Positions 1-5,162 of a stretch of DNA of 8,402 bases are shown one piece after another. Position 1 is the first letter of the stretch; each line of letters opens with the position of its first letter. Under the pieces are notes generated by a model. It saw nothing but the letters and a program-made list of their open reading frames with translations. It ran no database searches and was not told the DNA's origin. The stretch spans positions 1-8,402 of the forward strand of contig DASXZC010000418.1 of assembly GCA_036502165.1 (NCBI GenBank), read 5' to 3'. A program made the position numbers and the translations under genes. The DNA comes from F-183 sp036502165 (GTDB taxonomy: Bacteria > Acidobacteriota > Terriglobia > Bryobacterales > Bryobacteraceae).

Positions 1-136
1 GATCCGGAGCGGGCTTGTAATGCCACTGAGCTTCGGACAATCCTTGCACCGCATCGATCAAGCCGCGATCGCTCGAGGCGATGTAATCCTGAACCTTGAT
101 GCGGTCTTCAGGCGTGACTTTCGAATTGAATTGCAT
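1..136 (-). CDS. DinB-superfamily protein, N-terminal fragment (runs off the window)
   Basis: Only the first 45 codons are present; the gene continues beyond base 1. The fragment starts MQFNSKVTPEDRIKVQDYIA and contains LSEAQWHYKPAPD near residues 33-45. The pattern 'L(S/T)xxQW..KPAPD' following a first helix is typical of DinB-like proteins, which are four-helix-bundle, often metal-binding proteins that include bacillithiol/mycothiol-type transferases and stress proteins. The metal-binding histidines expected later in the chain are outside the window, so activity cannot be judged. The ATG start is well supported: AAGGAG sits 8 bases upstream, at 145-150. The gene is divergent from the oxidoreductase at 330. 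Family assignment is recognition of the N-terminal motif only; substrate is unknown. Confidence 0.7.
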   Translation of the reverse strand, partial: MQFNSKVTPEDRIKVQDYIASSDRGLIDAVQGLSEAQWHYKPAPD

Positions 137-329
137 GACAAGTTCTCCTTGATCGAATTGCGTGAGAAGGAATTCACCCTTCGCTGCCAGTACGACGATC
201 AAGCATGGGGCTGATCGACAGGCTACTGCGAATATTTTGATGGTCGCGCCAAGCGCCTACCCATTTTGGGGGCTTGCTCCGCGCGGGCGGAGGGCGCTAA
301 GGTATCGAGAGGAAAGGTTCACAACTCCA
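137..329. other. Intergenic spacer between two divergent genes, with a small hairpin
   Basis: This is the longest gene-free stretch in the window (193 bp) and must hold the start signals of both flanking genes. I see no convincing -35/-10 pair on either strand. The only structure noted is a perfect 6-bp inverted repeat, CTCCGC/GCGGAG with loop GCGG, at 277-292, in the likely leader of the plus-strand gene. There is no T-run after it, so it is not a typical terminator. An open frame from 162 continues into the oxidoreductase, but its extra N-terminal 56 residues look like non-coding translation. Confidence 0.5.
145..150 (-). promoter_or_regulatory. Ribosome binding site of the DinB-like gene
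   Basis: AAGGAG on the minus strand, 8 bases before the ATG at 134-136. It is a near-perfect Shine-Dalgarno sequence and fixes the start of the truncated gene. Confidence 0.75.
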
Positions 330-962
330 ATGAAACTGGGCATCATCGGCGCCGGCAACGTCGGCGGGACTCTTGGGACGCGCTGGGCACAGGCTGGTCA
401 CACGGTGGTTTTCAGCTCGAGTGATCTGACTTCAGCAAAGATGAAGCAAGTCCTCGAGAAGGCCGGCTCGAACGCTAGCGCCGCTTCGGTTCAGGACACC
501 GTCGCTGCATCGGAGATCGTGGTTCTCGCCACGCCGTGGGAAGCGGTCGAGGACATCGTCAAAACGACGCCTGGATGGGACGGCAAGATTATCATCGATG
601 CGACCAATCCCTTGCTGCCCGCGCTGAGCGGACTGGCGCTTGGCACTACGACTTCAGCCGCGGAGATGGTCGCCGGTTGGGCTCCTCGAGCGAAGGTCGT
701 CAAGGCATTCAACACGGTCGGCGCGAACATCATGGCCGATCCGAAGTTCCCTGGGCACAAGGTCGCGCTGTTCTATTGCGGAGACGATAAGGACGCCAAG
801 CAGCAGGTTCATACGCTAGCGGCCGAACTGGGATTCGATCCGCTTGACGCAGGTCCGTTGACGCAGGCGCGCGTCCTTGAGCCGTTCGCCATGCTTTGGA
901 TCTCGCTCGCATATCTGGCCGGCTTTGGACGCGATATCGGCTTTCAGTTCCTGCGCCGTTGA
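330..962 (+). CDS. NAD(P)-binding oxidoreductase, F420-dependent NADP reductase-like fold
   Basis: This 210-residue protein has a Rossmann domain at its very N-terminus. MKLGIIGAGNVGG holds the dinucleotide-binding GxGxxG at residues 7-12. The second strand ends in FSSSDL (28-33), serines there being compatible with NADP phosphate binding. Further family signatures are VVLATPWEAV, IIIDATNPL, VKAFNTVGANIM and ALFYCGDD. This order matches the F420_oxidored/NADPH-dependent F420 reductase-like group, whose bacterial members often have unproven cofactor partners and are best called NAD(P)-binding proteins. A cytoplasmic location is likely, as no signal or membrane segment is seen. The frame is open from 162, but the ATG at 330 is chosen because the Rossmann strand must start there; a purine-rich GAGAGGAAAGG lies upstream at 307-317. 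It ends exactly where the next, convergent gene ends. Substrate is unknown. Confidence 0.8.
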   Translation: MKLGIIGAGNVGGTLGTRWAQAGHTVVFSSSDLTSAKMKQVLEKAGSNASAASVQDTVAASEIVVLATPWEAVEDIVKTTPGWDGKIIIDATNPLLPALSGLALGTTTSAAEMVAGWAPRAKVVKAFNTVGANIMADPKFPGHKVALFYCGDDKDAKQQVHTLAAELGFDPLDAGPLTQARVLEPFAMLWISLAYLAGFGRDIGFQFLRR

Positions 963-1814
963 TCACTGGATCGTGAAGTCGCGCCGCAGTTCCAAATCCT
1001 GATTGCCGATGTGATCGCGGATCGTCAGCACTAGCGTGTAGACGCCGAGCGTCACGTTGGGCGGCAGAGTCAGATTGAAGATCGCCGGCACCCAGCGCTT
1101 CGGATAGTAGCCCTGGAACTTCTCGCGCGCGGCCTCCGGCTGTGCAAGGCTGACCTTGCCGGACGGGTCGAGCACAGTCAGGCCGTATTGCACATCCATT
1201 TCATTGGCTGGCCCGAGCTTGTAACCGGTCAAATCGAATTTCACCCACACGAGTTCGCCTGCCTTGTAGACGGCCGGATCGAGGATGCGGACGCTCTCCT
1301 CACTCGGATAAAATCCGAAGCTGCGAACGACCAGCGCGTCAGCGGGTTCAAGGTTCCGGTTGTTGACTACGAACACCGAAGTAGCGCGCGCCTCGGTCTT
1401 TCCGATCAGATCCTGCGCGATGAGAGTGATCGTGTATTTGCCGCCTTCGGCGTAGTCGGGAAGATTGAAACTCCAACGACCCTTGGGAGTCCAGTTGCGA
1501 TCCTCGGGGAGCATTTCGGTCGTAATTTTTCCGGCGTACGGCTCGACGACCGGAGTGCCTCGCGGATCCTTGACCTCGATGCGGTACGTCAGTTGCAGCT
1601 TCTGTTTATCGTCGTCCTCGATGGTTTCGAACTTCGCGAGGCGAAAGCTGTAGTAGACCGTTTCACCCGGACGAAATTCATAGTCGAGGGTGACGAGGGG
1701 ACCATCCTCGATTTGTTGGATGGCCGTTCGCTCGACGATCATCTGACTCGCCGAGGCGGTTCGCGCGGCGGCCAGTAGCAGCAGCGCCGGCGTAATCAAG
1801 ACCATCGATCGCAT
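963..1814 (-). CDS. Secreted protein with two tandem Ig-like beta-sandwich domains, function unknown
   Basis: The 283-residue protein has an N-terminal signal peptide: hydrophobic core at about residues 5-18, with a likely cut after TASA (residue 22). The rest is an internal duplication. Repeat 1 covers roughly 47-150 and repeat 2 roughly 183-283. Matching blocks are FRPGETVYYSFRLAKF (47-62) with YKAGELVWVKFDLTGY (183-198), IEVKDPRG (79-86) with LTVLDPSG (212-219), and GKYTITLIAQDLIGK (125-139) with GVYTLVLTIRDHIGN (257-271). The alternating hydrophobic pattern and the 'G.YT..L...D.IG' ending suggest an Ig-like or macroglobulin-like sandwich. No catalytic motif, membrane anchor or sorting signal is visible. 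It is the second gene of a two-gene unit, 7 bases after the stop of the upstream gene, with no clear Shine-Dalgarno of its own, so translational coupling is likely. A second ATG at codon 4 is possible. Role is unknown; extracytoplasmic binding is an inference. Confidence 0.75.
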   Translation of the reverse strand: MRSMVLITPALLLLAAARTASASQMIVERTAIQQIEDGPLVTLDYEFRPGETVYYSFRLAKFETIEDDDKQKLQLTYRIEVKDPRGTPVVEPYAGKITTEMLPEDRNWTPKGRWSFNLPDYAEGGKYTITLIAQDLIGKTEARATSVFVVNNRNLEPADALVVRSFGFYPSEESVRILDPAVYKAGELVWVKFDLTGYKLGPANEMDVQYGLTVLDPSGKVSLAQPEAAREKFQGYYPKRWVPAIFNLTLPPNVTLGVYTLVLTIRDHIGNQDLELRRDFTIQ

Positions 1815-1821
1815 GCTGGCT

Positions 1822-2331
1822 TTATTTTAGCCCTGCATCGATCCGCAAGGGAATTCGCACCATGGCTGTCTTTTCGTCATCGAGCACGCCATCGCTCAGG
1901 CGCAAACCGTAGTTCGCGGGAGCGGCGTCGAAGACGATCCATCCGGACTCCGTCGCCGCGGGCTCGACGGAGCGAAACAGTCCGAACCATCCGGGCAGGG
2001 CGCTCGCATCCTCGACTTCGGGAATGAAATCGCCGCTCTCGGTCTCGAGCCGCATGAACGGAACCGATACTGTATTTCCGGCGCTGCTGGTCGCCTGCAG
2101 GTGAATGGCGATGTACGTGTTCTTGGGACGCGGCGCGACGGGCGAGTCGCCCAATTGACTTTTGTATTCGAGTTCAAGGACAGTGTAAGAGAACCAGCCG
2201 ACTTGCACGCGATCGCCCATCTGATGGGGCCAGCGCTGTTGTGAGGGCAGGCGCGTACAGCTTGTCGTCAACCCCACAGTGGTCAACATGCCCAATACTT
2301 CTCTGCGATTAAACCGAACAGGGGTCCTCAT
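1822..2331 (-). CDS. Exported small protein, Tat/lipoprotein-like leader and DUF4352-like beta-sandwich body
   Basis: From the ATG at 2329-2331 the product has 169 residues. The leader is FNRREVLGMLTTVGLTTSC: a twin arginine at residues 9-10 followed by a hydrophobic stretch and Cys25. This resembles a Tat signal with a weak lipobox (LTTSC, with Leu at -4 rather than -3). The body has GDRVQVGWFSYTVLELEY, then NTYIAIHLQATS and a later SGWIVFDA. Strand spacing of this kind is seen in DUF4352/TRF2-Ig-like exported proteins, but I assign it only tentatively. The frame is open upstream to 2376, yet the start at 2331 is preferred because GAGGAG stands 5 bases upstream (2337-2342) and the leader then begins normally. 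It is the first gene of a pair with the duplicated Ig-like protein downstream. Function is unknown; anchoring on the periplasmic face of a membrane is an inference. Confidence 0.65.
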   Translation of the reverse strand: MRTPVRFNRREVLGMLTTVGLTTSCTRLPSQQRWPHQMGDRVQVGWFSYTVLELEYKSQLGDSPVAPRPKNTYIAIHLQATSSAGNTVSVPFMRLETESGDFIPEVEDASALPGWFGLFRSVEPAATESGWIVFDAAPANYGLRLSDGVLDDEKTAMVRIPLRIDAGLK

Positions 2332-3061
2332 CGATACTCCTCGTGTCGCGGCTATTAAGATCCGCCGGACATACATTATACGTGCAAGCGCGGTCGTGGC
2401 CGCCTTGCTGAGTTTTCTTATTATCTACAATCCTAGCGCTTTTGCGCAGACGGAGCATCCGATTACCGGTAGAAGAATTGCGCCTGTAATGGGAATGGGT
2501 GGCGCGGACTGGTTGGAGCGGCCGGAACGGGAGTGGGAAGAAAATCCGGATGCAATGCTCGACTTATTGAGTTTGAAAAAGGGTGAAACCGTCGGGGACG
2601 TGGGCGCGGGGGTCGGGTATCTGACCTTACGGATTGGGAAGCGCGTGGGGCCGGCGGGCAAAGTTTATGGCGTCGATGTGCAGAAAGAAATGCTCGAGCG
2701 GTTGCGAGCCAATGCCGCGAAAGCCGGGATTACTAATATTGAAACCATTCTCGGATCGGAGACTGATCCGTTGCTGCCCGTAGGCAAAGTGGACCTGATC
2801 CTGATGGTCGATGTTTATCATGAACTCTCGCATCCGCAGGCGATGTTGCAGAGTATGAAGAAGGAGCTATCGCCGCAGGGGCGGTTGGCGCTGGTCGAGT
2901 ATCGCAAGGAGGATCCGAGTATTCCGATCCGCGTCGAGCACAAGATGAGCGCGTGGGAAGTGAAGGCCGAAGTGGAGGCGGAGGGTTATAAGCTGGTCAA
3001 AACGCTTACAACATTACCGCGGCAAAGTGTTTTTATCTTCCAAGTAGCGAAACCCAACTAG
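2279..3061 (+). CDS. Exported class I SAM-dependent methyltransferase
   Basis: The frame gives 260 residues. A positively charged run (KIRR, 27-30) is followed by a hydrophobic core (about 36-50) and a signal-peptidase-like site PSAFA|Q at 56/57, so the enzyme is predicted to be exported. The mature part has the conserved segment ERPEREWEENP (80-90), then SAM motif I VGDVGAGVGY (105-114), the acidic ribose-binding strand end VYGVDV (Asp133), and LILMVDVYHEL (173-183). This is the methyltransferase group with 'W(L)xRPxREXEE' before the Rossmann fold, known from planctomycete- and acidobacterium-type genomes. Its substrate is not known. The start is uncertain: ATGs at 2279 and 2288 have no good ribosome site and overlap the divergent gene by up to 53 bases. 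They also leave an unusually long n-region. An ATT at 2354 would give a normal signal peptide. The acetamidase-family gene follows 23 bases later. Confidence 0.8.
   Translation: MVNMPNTSLRLNRTGVLIDTPRVAAIKIRRTYIIRASAVVAALLSFLIIYNPSAFAQTEHPITGRRIAPVMGMGGADWLERPEREWEENPDAMLDLLSLKKGETVGDVGAGVGYLTLRIGKRVGPAGKVYGVDVQKEMLERLRANAAKAGITNIETILGSETDPLLPVGKVDLILMVDVYHELSHPQAMLQSMKKELSPQGRLALVEYRKEDPSIPIRVEHKMSAWEVKAEVEAEGYKLVKTLTTLPRQSVFIFQVAKPN
2337..2342 (-). promoter_or_regulatory. Ribosome binding site deciding the start at 2331
   Basis: GAGGAG on the minus strand, 5 bases before the ATG at 2329-2331. It supports this start over the ATG 45 bases further upstream. Confidence 0.6.
2375..2380 (-). promoter_or_regulatory. 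Candidate -10 element for the two-gene exported-protein unit
   Basis: A perfect TATAAT reads on the minus strand, 43 bases upstream of the ATG at 2331, which would give a leader of about 37 bases. The surrounding 30 bases are more AT-rich than the genes. No good TTGACA-like -35 is found at 16-19 bases spacing, so this is a candidate only. It lies inside the open frame of the divergent methyltransferase, just before its signal peptide core. Confidence 0.35.
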
Positions 3062-3084
3062 CTGACCGCCGTGTACGATAGAAC

Positions 3085-4104
3085 ATGCGTGTTTTGAGTG
3101 CTGCCGCTGTTCCTTTTTTGTTGCTTGTTAGTCCACCACCCACGTTCGGTCAAACGAAACATATTCTGAAGGCGACTCCGCAGAATGTCGTCATTGGCTA
3201 TTACGACGCGACGACGCCTCCGGCTTCGCGGATTCATTCGGGCGATACCGTCGAGATTCAGGCGCTCGGCGTGGGAACGCCGGATCGCATGGTGAAGGCG
3301 GGGCTCGATCCGAAGGAACTGCAACCTGAGTTGAAGGCGGTTGTCGAAGCGAGCAAGACTCCGCCGCGTGGGCATTTCCTCACTGGGCCGGTGTTTATCG
3401 AAGGGGCGGAGCCGGGGGATGTGCTCGAGGTTCACATTTTGAGCATTCGCATGGATCTGCCGTACGCGTTCAACGGAATGGGCGGATCGGGCGCGCTGGT
3501 GAAGGAGTTTCCCAAGGGCGGAGCGAAGATCATCCGGCTCGATCGCAAGCGGAAAGTAGGGTTGGTTGCGCCCGGCGTCGAGGTGCCGCTGAGGCCGTTT
3601 TTCGGGAGCATGGGAGATGCGCCTCCGCTATCGGCGGGGCGTGTGTCGAGCCGTGCGCCGAGCATCTTCGCGGGCAATATGGACAACAGATATCTGGTCG
3701 CGGGAACGACGCTCTTCATTCCGATTCATGCTGCGGGCGCGTTGTTTCAGGTGGGTGACGGGCATGCGGCGCAGGGCGATGGCGAGGCCGATCAGACGGG
3801 GCTCGAAACGTCGCTGACGGGGACGTTCCGGTTTGTTGTCCGCAAAGACATGAAGTTGAAACTGCCGCGCGCGGAGACGCCGACTCACTACATCACGATG
3901 GGTTTCAATGAGGATCTTGACGAGGCAATGCATATCGCGTCGGTTGAGACGCTCGACTTTCTGACGACTGAGAAGAAGCTGTCGCCGGATGATGCGTACA
4001 TGCTGATGAGCGTCGGTGTGGACTTCCATGTGACGCAGGTGGTCGATGGGAACAAGGGCGTCCACGCGATGATTCCGAAGTCGATTTTTAAGTCGGTTCG
4101 ATGA
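3085..4104 (+). CDS. Secreted acetamidase/formamidase-family amidohydrolase
   Basis: The 339-residue protein begins with a signal peptide: MRVL, a hydrophobic core to about residue 16, and a probable cut after TFG (22). The mature domain is of the FmdA/AmdA type. The diagnostic metal-site motif GDGHAAQGDGE lies at residues 224-234, preceded by a TTLFIPIHAAGALF strand. RGHFLTGPVFIEGAEPGDVLEVHI and MLMSVGVDFHVTQVVD are also family segments. Cytoplasmic relatives hydrolyse acetamide or formamide to the acid and ammonia; exported relatives are common but mostly uncharacterised, so the natural amide is unknown. The gene lies 23 bases after the exported methyltransferase and probably shares its transcript. 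It lacks a strong ribosome site (GATAGAAC before ATG). Its last 17 bases overlap the 3' end of the opposing uracil-DNA glycosylase gene. Confidence 0.85.
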   Translation: MRVLSAAAVPFLLLVSPPPTFGQTKHILKATPQNVVIGYYDATTPPASRIHSGDTVEIQALGVGTPDRMVKAGLDPKELQPELKAVVEASKTPPRGHFLTGPVFIEGAEPGDVLEVHILSIRMDLPYAFNGMGGSGALVKEFPKGGAKIIRLDRKRKVGLVAPGVEVPLRPFFGSMGDAPPLSAGRVSSRAPSIFAGNMDNRYLVAGTTLFIPIHAAGALFQVGDGHAAQGDGEADQTGLETSLTGTFRFVVRKDMKLKLPRAETPTHYITMGFNEDLDEAMHIASVETLDFLTTEKKLSPDDAYMLMSVGVDFHVTQVVDGNKGVHAMIPKSIFKSVR

Positions 4105-4783
4105 TCGTGCGGCGGGCGGATTCGAAGATTTCGCGAAGCATTTCGCGGGTGAGGCGGCCGGTCGAGGTGTTTTGCTGGCTGGGATGGTAGCTCGAGATCA
4201 GCACGGGTTCGAGCGGATGGATCGCGCCGTGTTCGAAGCGGAACGCAGCTCGGCTTTGAATGCGTCCCTGTTGTTTCAGGATCGTTAGATACGTGTCGAA
4301 GGCGAGCTTGCCGAGGACGACTACGACGCGGACTTGCTTCATTGATGCGAGCTCGCGGACCAAGTAAGGGCGACAGACTTCGAATTCTTGCGGAGTTGGT
4401 TTGTTGTCTGGAGGGGCGCAGCGGACCGCGGCTGTGATCCAACAGTCCGTGAGGCGAAGGCCGTCGCCGCGGGCGATGCTTTCGGATTGCGATGCGAAGC
4501 CGGTTTCGTGCAGAGCGCGGTAGAGAAATTCGCCGGAGCGATCGCCGGTGAAGAGACGGCCGGTACGGTTGGCGCCGTGGGCTCCGGGGGCGAGGCCGAT
4601 GATGAGGAGTCGAGCGTCGGGGTCGCCGAACGAGGGGACTGGTTTCGCCCAATACGTTTGATCGCGATAGGCGCGGCGCTTGATTACGGCGATCTCCTCA
4701 CAGTAGCGGCGAAGGCGTGGGCAGCGTTCGCAGGCGATGACTTCGGACTCGAGTTCGCGCAGGTTATCCGGCAGCGGCGACAA
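4088..4783 (-). CDS. udgB: Family-5 (UDGb-type) uracil-DNA glycosylase
   Basis: A 231-residue protein that removes uracil, and in studied relatives also hypoxanthine and other deaminated bases, from DNA to start base-excision repair. Motif A is GLAPGAHGANRTGR (63-76), the UDGb form, which lacks the catalytic acidic or Asn residue of other families. Motif B is HPSQQNTSTGRLT (200-212), which supplies the conserved histidine. Four cysteines, C18, C21, C122 and C137, fit the iron-sulphur cluster ligands seen in families 4 and 5. ITAAVRCAPPDNKPTP (116-131) is also characteristic. The start is a TTG at 4781-4783, with GAGG 9 bases upstream; it overlaps the end of ridA by 20 bases, and no in-frame ATG gives the full N-terminal cysteine pair. 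It is the last gene of the six-gene string, and its stop lies inside the opposing acetamidase gene. Confidence 0.88.
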   Translation of the reverse strand: MSPLPDNLRELESEVIACERCPRLRRYCEEIAVIKRRAYRDQTYWAKPVPSFGDPDARLLIIGLAPGAHGANRTGRLFTGDRSGEFLYRALHETGFASQSESIARGDGLRLTDCWITAAVRCAPPDNKPTPQEFEVCRPYLVRELASMKQVRVVVVLGKLAFDTYLTILKQQGRIQSRAAFRFEHGAIHPLEPVLISSYHPSQQNTSTGRLTREMLREIFESARRTIIEPT

Positions 4784-5153
4784 TCGCGATGGCCTCGATT
4801 TCGACTCTTACATCACGTGGGAGACGGGCGACTTCGACGGTCGAGCGCGCGGGCGGAGCGTCGCCGAAGTTTTTTGCGTAGACTTCGTTCATCTTTGCAA
4901 ATTCGCCCATATCCTTGAGGAAAACGGTGGTTTTCAGGACTTGGGCGAGGGACGATCCGCAGGCTTCGAGCACGGCTTGCATGTTCGCGAATACGCGCTC
5001 GGTTTGTGCGGCGATGTCGCCGTCGACGATTTGGCCGGTTGCGGGGTCGAGCGGAATTTGTCCGCTCAAGTATGCGAATCCGTTGTACACAATCGCCTGC
5101 GAATAAGGCCCGATCGCCGCGGGGGCGTGAGGAGTGGTAACGACCGTCTTCAT
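4764..5153 (-). CDS. ridA: RidA-family reactive enamine/imine deaminase
   Basis: The 129-residue protein matches the usual RidA/YjgF length and signatures from end to end. These are IGPYSQA (14-20), YLSGQIPLDP (28-37), TTVFLKDM (75-82) and PARSTVEVARLP (101-112), ending in VEIEAIAI. Arg103 corresponds to the catalytic arginine that holds the carboxylate of the substrate, and Glu120 fits the conserved acidic partner. Family members form cytoplasmic trimers that hydrolyse 2-aminoacrylate and other enamine/imine intermediates from PLP enzymes, protecting cells from damage. The ATG is supported by AGGA 5 bases upstream at 5159-5162, which overlaps the pyrD stop codon and suggests coupled translation. 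Downstream it overlaps udgB by 20 bases. Which Rid subfamily it belongs to, and whether it serves a specific pathway here, cannot be told from sequence alone. Confidence 0.93.
   Translation of the reverse strand: MKTVVTTPHAPAAIGPYSQAIVYNGFAYLSGQIPLDPATGQIVDGDIAAQTERVFANMQAVLEACGSSLAQVLKTTVFLKDMGEFAKMNEVYAKNFGDAPPARSTVEVARLPRDVRVEIEAIAIVAAAG
4793..4796 (-). promoter_or_regulatory. Ribosome binding site for the TTG start of udgB
   Basis: GAGG on the minus strand, 9 bases before the TTG at 4781-4783 and inside the ridA coding region. It is the main support for the non-ATG start. Confidence 0.5.
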
Positions 5154-5158
5154 AAGAA

Positions 5159-5162
5159 TCCT
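5159..5162 (-). promoter_or_regulatory. ridA ribosome binding site overlapping the pyrD stop codon
   Basis: AGGA on the minus strand shares bases 5161-5162 with the pyrD TAG (5161-5163) and lies 5 bases before the ridA ATG. This arrangement favours ribosomes passing directly from pyrD to ridA. Confidence 0.6.

Noticed and set aside
277..292. Hairpin CTCCGC/GCGGAG as a terminator or riboswitch
   Set aside because: The stem is only 6 bp with no following T-run and no wider conserved structure; such repeats are expected by chance in GC-rich DNA.
162..329. N-terminal extension of the oxidoreductase frame
   Set aside because: The extra 56 residues are arginine-rich with no family match, and the Rossmann strand begins exactly at the ATG at 330.
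1188..1778. Long plus-strand open frame of 196 codons
   Set aside because: It lies wholly inside the Ig-like protein gene on the other strand, which has a signal peptide and an internal domain duplication. The plus frame is a by-product of GC-rich codon use.
3888..4652. Minus-strand open frame of 254 codons
   Set aside because: Its product is an arginine/proline/serine-rich low-complexity string, and it overlaps the well-supported udgB gene in another frame.
4388..4918. Plus-strand open frame of 176 codons opposite udgB and ridA
   Set aside because: It is antisense to two recognised genes, shows no family signature, and has the composition of a shadow frame.
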